Assembly (NCBI GenBank): GCA_004555855.1
Contig: SFJQ01000016.1
Coordinates: 1-29,866 of the forward strand
From: [Eubacterium] saphenum
Lineage (GTDB): Bacteria; Bacillota; Clostridia; Oscillospirales; Ruminococcaceae
Direction: 5' to 3'
Length of the DNA stretch: 29,866 bases
Each line of letters starts with the position of its first letter. Positions within the stretch are counted from its first letter, which is position 1. The position numbers and the translations under genes are program-made. Of this stretch, positions 7,756 through 15,788 are shown piece by piece. The notes beneath the pieces are model-generated. The model saw only the letters and a list, made by a program, of their open reading frames with translations, had not been told where the DNA came from and did no database searches.

Positions 7756-10700
7756 TCACATTTCTACGCTTCCGATATCCTTGCTTTCCTCATCGCCGTT
7801 AAGCGGAGCGGTCTTGATGTCCTTGCTTATCGGGCGCTTGTCGGGAACGCTCGGAGCGTCCTTTCGGTCAGCGGGGTTTGTCGGAGCAACCTCCGGATCA
7901 GCCTTGGGAGCGGGCTTTTTCTCGTCGTTCTGAACGGGAGCAGCTGCGGGACGCGGATTTGTGTTGTCCTCGAACCACTTCGCCGCCATCATCGGAGTAA
8001 GCACAACGTCAAACGTTTCGGGAGCGCCGTCATAAACGGTTTCGAGCATCGTGTTACCCTTCTTATCCGGCTCGCAGACATCATAGCTCACCTGCTTGCG
8101 GTACTTGATGCGAACGTACAGAAACTCGGGCGGGATATCGTCGATTTCCTTCAGCTCCTCAAGCCACAGGAACGGGCTCATTCCGCCAATTGAAACGTCG
8201 TCAATCAGCCAGCCTGCTGCTGCCGCCGCGTCATTCCGGCACAGATACAGCGAAAATCTGAACTTCTTTTCCTTGTCGTTGTCGATAATTCCGATTGAGA
8301 ACGTCTTTACAACAAAGCTGTTCAGCACGCCTGTCTGATATCCGCAGCACGGGCAAACGCCGCCATAGCCGTAGAGCTTCGCGTTGATATCGCGGGCAAA
8401 ATAGCAGCCGTATGCTCTCGGGTTGAGCTTTTCATAAGGAGCAATTCTCTTGACTTCGCCGAGCATATAATCGAATTCCTTGCGCTTGATAGTAGGCACG
8501 GGCTTGAAATAATACGGCATCTGGTCGATGAGAACGAGGTTCGGGTCTTCGGTACCGGAATAGAGATTGTGGAGAAGGTTGTTGTTCTCGCCGGTAAGCA
8601 AAAACTCCACATATCCCGCGTATTTTGCCTTATCCAGACCATCGCGGAGAATAACGTATTTCGCGGTTTTTTCAGCGTCGGCGGGAGCGATGGGAGCGTC
8701 CGTGCCGACAATCTTCATCAGCTTGTTGCCCGAGTCGAGAAGAGCAATCTTATCCAGACCGAGGTCGCAGACGAAAATCTTTGCCAGCATCTGCTCAACA
8801 GCCTGCGCCGACTTGCACTCGGGAAGCGTTGACATAATATCCTGCGTGTCGAAGGTAAATCTTCCCGCTGAATAGCCGAAGTCGAACACGCGGTTATTGA
8901 ACATTCCGCTTTCGATAAGCGAATAAACATCGCCGACAATTTCCAGCAAATCGCTGTTTGTGATGTTCGGCGGAATCATAAACTGCTTTCCGTAAACCGA
9001 GAAGCGATAACGCTTGTTGATGTCGAGAGTGAGCGCGATTTCTCCGCCCTGACTCTTGATTTCCTTGAGGAACGTTACGGTATCCTTTCCGATGGTGAAG
9101 GAGTTAACCATAAGCGTTACGACCTGATTGAAAATCTGATGATTTTCAAATCTCATCTCGTGAGCCGAAAGCACGTCATAAGCCTTTTTGAGGTTTTTGA
9201 TGTTGATTTTTGAGATTTCAAACTGAATCTGAGCAGTTCCCGACGTGATTACGAACTGGAAGTATTTCATCGCAATTCTGTAATCCTCGCCGAACATCTC
9301 GTCGATTACCGCAAAAGCGTTTGCAAGGTCGTTTTCGTCCTCAACAGAACCGTTTTTGATGCAGTCGTCGAGCTTGAGGCTGATGATGCTCTTAAAGCCT
9401 CCGGCAAGCTCATAGTCCTTGACCTTTTTGCCGCCGTCGGACGCCATAAGATACTCGTTTCCGTCCTTGTAGAACTTATAGAGGAATTCCTCGCCGCCCT
9501 CGTCTGTTCCGGGAACGTTCCAGCGGTACTTGGCAACAAGCGCGTGGTTAACGTCCTTGCCGTACCAGTTGTTCATCTGCTCGATATCCTGTTCGAGAGC
9601 CTTGCGCGCGCTTCCGTCCTCGTGTTCTTCCTTGGACACGCCGCCGCGCTCTGTGAAGAAGCCGGTCTTGCGGATTTCCTCAAATGTAACCGGCTCGGGG
9701 CTGTCGGGGAACACAACCGAAACGCTGTTTCCGAATTTCTCGCGAAGTCCCTTTACAATCTTGCTTGTGTTGACATAATTGTAGAAGAACTTGAAAACAT
9801 ACTGTCTGGGGCTGAACATATAGCTGCCCGCAATGTTCGGATTTTCCTGAAAATCAAGCACGAACAGCTTTTTATACTCCTCGGCAACCGAGAGAATGCC
9901 GTGCTCGATTTTTTCCGCGCACTTTTCAAGCGACTCATATTTAATGCCTGCGCGGTTGTTTGTGATGTATTTGTTCGGTACGGAAACGAAGAATGCCGAG
10001 AGCTTTTCGTCAACGAAATCGGGGTTATCCGCTCTGACAAATCCCGTAAGCTCGAAGGTCGAGAAGTAGTTGTACTTCGACATCAGCACTTTGCCCGCCT
10101 CAACCTTTGCGCCCGAAATAGCGTAAGGAACAAGGTAGGTGAAGCCGTCGTACTCCGCGCTGATGAAATCCGCGACGCTCTTTCCGTTCTCGGAGAAGCG
10201 AACCTTGCGGATATCCTCGGGAGAGCGCTGGTAGTGCTGGATTTTATAGACAATCTCCGGCTTTCCGTAGTTGATGACAGCGATGTTGAACGCTCTGTCC
10301 ACGCACTCCTCCTCGTCCACGGACTTGAGGTTCTTCTTTCTGATGAAAGCAAAGCAAAGGTCAACCATATTAATATAGGAGCCTTTTTTGCTGGTAATCG
10401 TAACCAGATTATCGTGAAGCGCTTTCTGTTCGTTTTCGGGAAGCGCGAAAATAATCTCGGTGTGGTTGAACTGCTTGCCGTTAAGCTCCAGCTCGCGAAC
10501 CTTGAGCGTTCCCTCATCGTTTACAACGCGCAGAGAATATGTATTCGAGCGCATCTTGAACCAATCGACGTTCGTGAAAACGCTCTTTGCGCCCAAACCA
10601 AAGCGTCCCTCGCGCTTTCTGTCGCCGTCGTTGCGTCCAACCGAAAGATAGTAGAACACCTGCTCCAGATTAAAGCCCGTTTCGTTGTAGGTGAGCTTTA

Positions 10701-11016
10701 CCTGTCCCTCGTCGAGGAACTCAATCATCACCTTGATATTAGGCTCATCGTAATCGCAGCCGAAAACGTTCTGCAAAAGCTCGCGGATAATGGACTCGCG
10801 CGGATAATCCTTTGCAAGTCCCGCCATATTAATAGCGCCGCGGCCCGCGTACATATTGTTGAAGTAGTCCTTGAACAAATCGCTTTCAAGCTCGCCCGAA
10901 TGGATTTTCTCGTTGATTTCGCCGACAACAGCCTTTACGCCTTCCTTGTCGCCTGCGGTATTGCGCTCGAAAAAATCGCCGAGCAGCTTTTCAACTGTTT
11001 CATAGCCCTGACTCAT
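7756..11016 (-). CDS. Large GHKL (sacsin/Hsp90-like) ATPase of unknown role
   Basis: This is a 1086-residue protein. Residues ~60-190 form a Bergerat-fold ATP site. The N-box helix is IIRELLQN (E79 to N83). The G1-like YNETGF (110-115) has Asn where Hsp90 has Asp, as often in sacsin-type domains. The lid is EGRFGLGAKSVF (136-147, G2 motif). The following ~700 residues match no family I can name. Near the end GVCPCCGYQT (887-896) looks like half of a zinc site. The last ~70 residues are Pro/Ala/Lys/Asp-rich and probably disordered. Start: ATG at 11016, seven bases after GAGGGG; an earlier in-frame codon (11061) lacks a ribosome binding site. It follows the helicase-like gene by 71 bases on the same strand, with no terminator between. 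Function is unknown; a nucleic-acid remodelling, chaperone or defence role is possible. Confidence 0.85.
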   Translation of the reverse strand: MSQGYETVEKLLGDFFERNTAGDKEGVKAVVGEINEKIHSGELESDLFKDYFNNMYAGRGAINMAGLAKDYPRESIIRELLQNVFGCDYDEPNIKVMIEFLDEGQVKLTYNETGFNLEQVFYYLSVGRNDGDRKREGRFGLGAKSVFTNVDWFKMRSNTYSLRVVNDEGTLKVRELELNGKQFNHTEIIFALPENEQKALHDNLVTITSKKGSYINMVDLCFAFIRKKNLKSVDEEECVDRAFNIAVINYGKPEIVYKIQHYQRSPEDIRKVRFSENGKSVADFISAEYDGFTYLVPYAISGAKVEAGKVLMSKYNYFSTFELTGFVRADNPDFVDEKLSAFFVSVPNKYITNNRAGIKYESLEKCAEKIEHGILSVAEEYKKLFVLDFQENPNIAGSYMFSPRQYVFKFFYNYVNTSKIVKGLREKFGNSVSVVFPDSPEPVTFEEIRKTGFFTERGGVSKEEHEDGSARKALEQDIEQMNNWYGKDVNHALVAKYRWNVPGTDEGGEEFLYKFYKDGNEYLMASDGGKKVKDYELAGGFKSIISLKLDDCIKNGSVEDENDLANAFAVIDEMFGEDYRIAMKYFQFVITSGTAQIQFEISKINIKNLKKAYDVLSAHEMRFENHQIFNQVVTLMVNSFTIGKDTVTFLKEIKSQGGEIALTLDINKRYRFSVYGKQFMIPPNITNSDLLEIVGDVYSLIESGMFNNRVFDFGYSAGRFTFDTQDIMSTLPECKSAQAVEQMLAKIFVCDLGLDKIALLDSGNKLMKIVGTDAPIAPADAEKTAKYVILRDGLDKAKYAGYVEFLLTGENNNLLHNLYSGTEDPNLVLIDQMPYYFKPVPTIKRKEFDYMLGEVKRIAPYEKLNPRAYGCYFARDINAKLYGYGGVCPCCGYQTGVLNSFVVKTFSIGIIDNDKEKKFRFSLYLCRNDAAAAAGWLIDDVSIGGMSPFLWLEELKEIDDIPPEFLYVRIKYRKQVSYDVCEPDKKGNTMLETVYDGAPETFDVVLTPMMAAKWFEDNTNPRPAAAPVQNDEKKPAPKADPEVAPTNPADRKDAPSVPDKRPISKDIKTAPLNGDEESKDIGSVEM

Positions 11017-11087
11017 TACAAAACCCCTCTTCTCCGCGCTGTTTTTTGGAAAATCCCGCACGGCAGGTTAATCTTCGGCAAAAGCCG

Positions 11088-13043
11088 TCAAATTCCGTCG
11101 TTATAAATCTTTATATAGTCCTTGAAGGTGTGGTCGGAATCCTGCTCTTTGGCACGGTATTTCCAAATTCCGTAAAGCACGGAATACTGAATGCAGTAGT
11201 TCAGCTCGCTGATTTCCTGCTTAATCCTCAAGTGGAAGCCTTCGCCCTTGTGAAGCTCGTCAATCTCCGCCTTTGCGTCTGCAAGCCCCTTTACAGCAAC
11301 GCTTGCGAATGGCTGGTTCAGATAGCTTTCGCTGTCAAACGACGCGGCAGCCTCTGCACACGCCTTCGCTTTTTCGAGCGCTCCGCTTGAATTAACAACG
11401 CAAAGCCCGCTGAATTTGTTTGCGGCATCGGCAATTTCTGCGTTCTGTGAGCTGTCCGAAATTCCGAACATCTTGTAGATTTTTGTAAGATGCTCGGTTG
11501 CAAAATCGTTGAGCTGTTTCGCATTCGTGATTTGTTCGGTTCCCGAAACAATATATTCGATTTTGACTCTCTTTATTAAATCCGTGCAGTTGTCAACCTG
11601 ATTTGAATAATCCCTGAGGTATCTCAAATCCTTGACAAGAGCGTTCAGGATATCGCCCTTTTCCTTGATATCGAGGAGTATATTTCTCGTGGGAAGCTCT
11701 CCGCAGAAGCTGTCGCTGAGCTTGAGGAACAGCGTTTTTTCAAGCAGCGGAGTATCGAAAATGCCGTTTTTATCGCGGAAGATGATGAACTTTCTTTCTG
11801 CCTCGCGAGCGGCGCCGTGACGCGTCATTCTTCTCTCGAGAACCGCAGGCGACGTCGGAAGCTCGTAGTTAATCACATAATTCACAGTGTCCTGCCCGTC
11901 CACAAACGTTCCGAGCATATCCGTTCCTATGGTAATCTGCGCCATCTCATCGTCCTGACGATTTGTGAGCTTTCTGTTGATTGCGCCCGAAATGACAAGC
12001 TCGCCTCTCATAACGTTCACGTTTGTCCCGTAAAGGCAAACAAGCGCTTTTCTGAGGTATTCGACGGTGTTTTTGTTGCAGCAGTAAATCATTATCCGAG
12101 CGTCTTCGTCGTCATCGATTATATCGGCAACCGTTTTCAGCATCGCGTCGAGCTTCTTGTCAAACTCTCTCAAATCCTCTACATCGGAGCGCAAGAAGAA
12201 GGATTTCTGGTAAATGCGCTTTTCCTTTTCGTTCTTGTCGCAGTCATACTGCTCAAAGACGTTTCCGCCGCAGCTGTACGAGGGAAGTCCCGTCCTGAGG
12301 TCAACCTTTCTGCGGAAATATGTAACAACGCCTTCATCAAAGCCGTATTCCACGAAAGAAACATCGCGTCTGAAGTCCTCGGAGTAAGCCGCGCGGTTGA
12401 AATAACGCATCACAGGGCTGTCCTCACGGATTCCGCAAGCGGAAGCGTTAAGCTCAAGCGCGTCTGCATTCGCCGACTTCGCGCTGTCCGAAAGCACGCT
12501 CTTCACCAATTCCGAAATCGCCGTTTTGTCGGCATTCGTTTTCGCGGGGAACGGCGCGTTTATCAAAAGCCTGTCGCTCTTCCACGGGATATTCTTCCTG
12601 TAATCGTCGTACTTCGGAACGCCCGAGGAAAGCTCCTCGTCAATGATAATCAAATTCCACTTAAAATCCTTGCCTGCCTTGTGTTTGAGGAGGTTATCCC
12701 CGAACAGGGTTTCGCGGGCGATGAGGTAAAGACCTGCGCTTTCCGTGTTGAAATACAGCAGGGCGTTTGCCGCTCCCGAAACCATTTTGAAATCCGCGCC
12801 AATGCTTGTGACCAGATATCTGTACCAGCTGTAAAGCTCGCTCTGACGAGTCACAATCAGAATATTCGGAGTTTCCTGTTCAGCAAGCACGTCATATACA
12901 CAAAGCGCGGACTTCGTGTATTTCTCCGAGCCGAACTCGCCGCAGTTAAGCGCGAACCCGAACCTCCTGAGTTTTTCTGCCGCCGCGAGATTTGCCGACG
13001 ACAAGTTCAGTCCGCCAAGCGGTAGCCATGTAAAATTGCTCAA
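11088..13043 (-). CDS. Degenerate SF2/SNF2-like helicase-fold protein
   Basis: This 651-residue protein has the order of SF2 helicase motifs, but motif I is broken. Where GxGKT is expected, I see GEFGSEKYTKS (35-45). Next come a motif Ia-like PNILIVTRQSEL (59-70), motif II LIIIDEEL (131-138), a motif III-like LLINAPFPAKT (159-169), and motif IV RIMIYCCNKNTVEYL (316-330). Motif V is ITIGTDMLGTFVDGQD (370-385) and motif VI LERRMTRHGAAR (402-413). The last ~200 residues are unassigned and partly helical. The start is TTG at 13043, nine bases after GGGGG; the next in-frame ATG would cut off the first lobe. A strong promoter lies upstream, and the GHKL ATPase gene follows 71 bases after its stop. 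It may bind nucleic acid or a partner without normal ATPase activity. Exact family is unknown. Confidence 0.8.
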   Translation of the reverse strand: MSNFTWLPLGGLNLSSANLAAAEKLRRFGFALNCGEFGSEKYTKSALCVYDVLAEQETPNILIVTRQSELYSWYRYLVTSIGADFKMVSGAANALLYFNTESAGLYLIARETLFGDNLLKHKAGKDFKWNLIIIDEELSSGVPKYDDYRKNIPWKSDRLLINAPFPAKTNADKTAISELVKSVLSDSAKSANADALELNASACGIREDSPVMRYFNRAAYSEDFRRDVSFVEYGFDEGVVTYFRRKVDLRTGLPSYSCGGNVFEQYDCDKNEKEKRIYQKSFFLRSDVEDLREFDKKLDAMLKTVADIIDDDEDARIMIYCCNKNTVEYLRKALVCLYGTNVNVMRGELVISGAINRKLTNRQDDEMAQITIGTDMLGTFVDGQDTVNYVINYELPTSPAVLERRMTRHGAAREAERKFIIFRDKNGIFDTPLLEKTLFLKLSDSFCGELPTRNILLDIKEKGDILNALVKDLRYLRDYSNQVDNCTDLIKRVKIEYIVSGTEQITNAKQLNDFATEHLTKIYKMFGISDSSQNAEIADAANKFSGLCVVNSSGALEKAKACAEAAASFDSESYLNQPFASVAVKGLADAKAEIDELHKGEGFHLRIKQEISELNYCIQYSVLYGIWKYRAKEQDSDHTFKDYIKIYNDGI

Positions 13044-13112
13044 TATAACGCACCCCCGTAATTAATCGGAATTTTTATTCGCCGAACCCGAATTTATTTT
13101 GATACATTTATA

Positions 13113-13141
13113 ATTATACACCAAACAAAGAATTATTACAA
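13113..13141 (-). promoter_or_regulatory. Promoter of the helicase/GHKL pair
   Basis: Minus-strand TTGTAA (13136-13141) and perfect TATAAT (13113-13118) are exactly 17 bases apart, with TG one base before the -10 box. The leader to the TTG start would be about 60 bases. Confidence 0.8.
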
Positions 13142-13142
13142 G

Positions 13143-13163
13143 TATGTCAAAACATATAATGTT
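13143..13163. repeat. Overlapping inverted repeats upstream of the helicase -35 box
   Basis: TATGT-CAAA-ACATA (13143-13156) and AACAT-ATA-ATGTT (13151-13163) are perfect 5 bp inverted repeats that share bases. They sit directly upstream of the -35 box at 13136-13141. They could be a regulator site, but short palindromes also arise by chance in AT-rich DNA. Confidence 0.4.
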
Positions 13164-13300
13164 AGAAAAATAACAGCCCGTTTTTTGTACACCTTGCACA
13201 AATCGCTTATTTTTTATACAATTCTTCAAATTTCAGGTAAAAATTACGCCTGATTTAAGTAATAAATTACTTAATTAACCGTAATAACCCGATATTTCCA

Positions 13301-13329
13301 TTGCATAAAAATGATGCAAATGATAAAAT
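13301..13329 (+). promoter_or_regulatory. Promoter of the HD-domain gene, containing an inverted repeat
   Basis: TTGCAT (13301-13306) and TAAAAT (13324-13329) are 17 bases apart, about 30 bases before the ATG at 13359. The -35 box is one arm of a perfect inverted repeat, TTGCAT-7 bases-ATGCAA (13301-13319), a possible operator that would block polymerase binding. Confidence 0.7.
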
Positions 13330-13358
13330 AATAGTATAAAAAATCGGGAGTTGATGAT

Positions 13359-13856
13359 ATGCTGAAGGCTGTGCTTTCGCGGAAAAATTTGTCGGAAAAC
13401 GACGAGTTTTTCAATTGCATAAGCGACCTTCTTGAAAGCAGGAGCGTCGAACGACTGAAGGATTTTTCGCATCACCTCGGCACAAGCCGTTTCCAGCACT
13501 GCCTGAACGTGTCCTACTACAATTTTCTCATCTGCCGGAAGCTCGGTCTTGACGCGAGAGCAGGCGCCCGCGCAGGGCTTCTGCACGACTTTTACTTCTA
13601 CAACCACCACTCCCGCAAGCCCGAAAACCTCAAAGGCTTTCACTTTTCCGCTCACCCGATGATTGCTTTCACAAACGCCGCCGAGCTTTTTCCGATAAGC
13701 GAGCTGGAAAGCGATATGATTGTCTGCCACATGTGGCCGATAACCAAAAATTTCCCCCGTCACCGCGAAACCTTTGTGATAACGTTTGTCGATAAATTCT
13801 GCGCCGTCGCGGAAGCCGCCTCAGCCGCCGTAAACCGCGCAAAAAACCGCGTGTGA
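13359..13856 (+). CDS. HD-domain phosphohydrolase-like protein
   Basis: This is a 165-residue soluble protein. The metal-binding HD pattern is visible: H47 in TSRFQHCLN, H76-D77 in GLLHDFYFY, H99 in SAHP, H124 in VCHMWP and D145 in TFVDKF. This is the H...HD...D arrangement of small HD hydrolases that cleave nucleotides or other phosphate esters. The substrate cannot be told. The start ATG is 8 bases after GGGAG. It is transcribed away from the helicase/GHKL pair and from its own promoter. Its stop TGA ends one base before the stop of the opposite-strand APH-like gene, so the two genes converge with no gap. Confidence 0.85.
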   Translation: MLKAVLSRKNLSENDEFFNCISDLLESRSVERLKDFSHHLGTSRFQHCLNVSYYNFLICRKLGLDARAGARAGLLHDFYFYNHHSRKPENLKGFHFSAHPMIAFTNAAELFPISELESDMIVCHMWPITKNFPRHRETFVITFVDKFCAVAEAASAAVNRAKNRV

Positions 13857-14609
13857 TTACAGGAAATCCGCGATATCAATCCAAGTGAGCAAAAGCTCGC
13901 GCTCCTCGGGACGCTTGAATTTAAGCTGCGCCGCCGCCACTATCGGCAGCCATTCCTGAACCTTTTTCGTATCAACCTGCGCCTTTTTGCAATACAGCTT
14001 GAGGTATTTCTCGGCGCTTTCCGTGCGGTGACGAAGGCAAAATCCGAGATAAGTCCGCGCAACGTCCGCAAGAGGATTTCCCTGCTTTGCCTTGAACCAA
14101 TCCACAACGTACATTCCGTTCTCATTCACAACAATGTTCTCGGGCATAAACTCCCCGTGACAAACGCACGACGCTTCCTCTTCGGCAGTCAGCTTTGTCA
14201 GAAGCTCATACTTTTTCACATCGTCAATCATATCAAGCCCCTCGATTGAGCGCTTGAAATAGTCCCTTTGACGGCTCAGCTTCGCGGAGTGAAGGCTGTT
14301 CACCTCAAGCTGCAAATCCGCCATTTTCTCGAGAAGCTCCTCGGAACGCGGCTGTTCGCGCATAATTTCATCAAGTGTTTTGCCCTTGATGAAGCTGTAT
14401 TCGAGCGCCCATTTCCCGTCAACTTTTGTCGCGCCGATAATCTCGGGCATCTTCGCGAAACCCGTTTCCTCGACTCTCGTGTGAGTAAGCGCCTCGTAAA
14501 ACACAACGCTTTTCGGTTCGTCCGGCTCTTTGAATAATTTCACGCATTTGTCGCCGTTCTCGAAAACCCTGACCTTTGCGCTTTCAGAAACCAGCTTTTT
14601 CAGTTCCAT
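13857..14609 (-). CDS. APH/choline-kinase-fold phosphotransferase-like protein
   Basis: This 250-residue protein has the aminoglycoside phosphotransferase/choline kinase fold. The catalytic loop reads CHGEFMPENIVV (150-161) in place of the usual HGDxxxxN, so the expected catalytic Asp is Glu153, while N158 is kept. The metal-binding Asp is D170 in YVVDWFKAKQGNPLADVA. The lobe before it has IKGKTLDEIM, typical of the family. Start: ATG at 14609, eight bases after GGAGG; a TTG five codons upstream is possible but less likely. It is the last gene of the long operon. No resistance role is implied; small-metabolite kinases share this fold. The Asp-to-Glu change may lower or alter activity. Confidence 0.8.
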   Translation of the reverse strand: MELKKLVSESAKVRVFENGDKCVKLFKEPDEPKSVVFYEALTHTRVEETGFAKMPEIIGATKVDGKWALEYSFIKGKTLDEIMREQPRSEELLEKMADLQLEVNSLHSAKLSRQRDYFKRSIEGLDMIDDVKKYELLTKLTAEEEASCVCHGEFMPENIVVNENGMYVVDWFKAKQGNPLADVARTYLGFCLRHRTESAEKYLKLYCKKAQVDTKKVQEWLPIVAAAQLKFKRPEERELLLTWIDIADFL

Positions 14610-14626
14610 ATCCAAATCCTCCAAAA

Positions 14627-15760
14627 TTACTCGTCAATATCGCCGTTGTAAAGTCCCGTGACAGACAGCGTGAGGAAGCGGAAATCGTTCATCAGATTGA
14701 TTTCCTCGCCGCCTGTGCCGCCCATAATGCGGACTGTCGGGCGAAGAACGTTTTCGTTGTCCTTGACAACCACGCCGTGCCGACCGTCCGAAAGCGAAAC
14801 CAGCGTTCCCACGGGATACGGGTTGAACGCGCGCAGAAAAGCCTTTGTCACGTCCAAATCAAAATGCGTGCCGCTGCCGCCGAGAATGTACTCCTCGGTT
14901 TCCGCTACAGACCACGGTTTCCGGTAAGGACGGTTTGACGTGAGCGCGTCAAAGACATCGCATATCGACAAAATTCTCGCGATAAGCGGGATTTTCTTTC
15001 CGGAAATTCCCGTCGGATAACCCGTCCCGTCGAATTTCTCCTGATGAAAAAGCACGCCCGAAAGCACGTTTGCGCTGAAACTGTCGCCTTTTTTCAGTAT
15101 GTTGTACCCGATAAGCGGGTGACGTTTGATTTCCTCGTATTCTTCATCGGTCAGCTTTCCGGGCTTGATGATGATATCGTGGTCGATGTTGGACTTTCCG
15201 ATATCGTGAAGCAGCCCCGCCACGACAACCTCCTTGGTTTCCTCGGACGAAAGACCGATTTCCCCGCACACGCCCGCACCCAGCATCGCCACACGCAGGC
15301 AGTGTTTATATGTATAATCGTCATAGTTTTGCAGGGCAATCATCTGATTTGCGAGAAAATCCGAGTTTCCCGTGATATCCGTGATGATATTGTCGGCGAT
15401 GTTGTCAACGCGCTCCACGGACTGCTTTGAAAGCTCCTTGATTTCCTCGTTGCATTCAAAAATCTCGTTCAAATCGGTGAGCGCGCGACTTAGATTTTGA
15501 TTGATGGGCTTTTCGGGGCGCTTTGGCTGCTCGGACTTCTGAGGAAGCTTTATCTTGCCCCTCGGCGTTACTGCGCCCTCAATTCCCCCGCCGACAATGT
15601 TGACGGTTTTGATGCCGCATTCGCGCAGCTCCTCAATCATCGCAAAGGACAAAAACCGTCCTTTTTCGTAAAGCAGCTTATACTCCGTTGCGCTCGTGGA
15701 GTATACATCGTCCGAGAGCTGCATACCTTCGCGCAGCTTTTCAACCGATACAATCAGCAT
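14627..15760 (-). CDS. HD-GYP domain protein, probable c-di-GMP phosphodiesterase
   Basis: This 377-residue soluble protein probably hydrolyses cyclic di-GMP. An N-terminal domain (1-~60, MLIVSVEKLREGMQLSDDVY) resembles the short domain often placed before HD-GYP in clostridia. A Lys/Pro-rich linker (70-88) follows. The HD-GYP domain spans about 130-300: HDIGK (185-189), KRHPLIGY (212-219), FHQEKFDGTGYP (238-249, second His of the HHE motif is Gln), and CDVFDAL (267-273). A short C-terminal beta-rich region ends the protein. The ATG follows GAGGTG by 5 bases. It lies 28 bases after the nucleotidyltransferase and just before the APH-like gene. Confidence 0.9.
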   Translation of the reverse strand: MLIVSVEKLREGMQLSDDVYSTSATEYKLLYEKGRFLSFAMIEELRECGIKTVNIVGGGIEGAVTPRGKIKLPQKSEQPKRPEKPINQNLSRALTDLNEIFECNEEIKELSKQSVERVDNIADNIITDITGNSDFLANQMIALQNYDDYTYKHCLRVAMLGAGVCGEIGLSSEETKEVVVAGLLHDIGKSNIDHDIIIKPGKLTDEEYEEIKRHPLIGYNILKKGDSFSANVLSGVLFHQEKFDGTGYPTGISGKKIPLIARILSICDVFDALTSNRPYRKPWSVAETEEYILGGSGTHFDLDVTKAFLRAFNPYPVGTLVSLSDGRHGVVVKDNENVLRPTVRIMGGTGGEEINLMNDFRFLTLSVTGLYNGDIDE

Positions 15761-15788
15761 AAAAACACCTCAAAGCGTTTCATATTTC

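Larger units (their letters stand above)
13044..13358. other. 315-base divergent intergenic region
   Basis: This AT-rich spacer separates the minus-strand helicase/GHKL pair from the plus-strand HD gene. It holds a promoter for each direction and several short perfect inverted repeats at or next to them. I see no RNA gene, terminator or small coding region in it. The stretch 13164-13300 has no recognisable signal. Confidence 0.7.

Noticed and set aside
9544..11106. A 520-codon open frame on the plus strand
   Set aside because: It lies wholly antisense to the GHKL ATPase gene, has no ribosome binding site or domain, and its composition is that of a reverse-frame shadow. The GHKL frame has recognisable ATP-site motifs.
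12911..12941. A Walker A motif in the helicase-like protein (GSEKYTKS)
   Set aside because: It does not fit GxxxxGK[ST]; spacing and residues are wrong, so motif I is called degenerate.
11817..13025. A 402-codon plus-strand open frame
   Set aside because: It is antisense to the helicase-like gene, with no promoter or ribosome binding site and no recognisable motif.
13857..14609. An aminoglycoside resistance gene
   Set aside because: The APH/choline-kinase fold is shared by many metabolic kinases, the catalytic Asp is changed, and the gene sits in a housekeeping operon with no mobile element.
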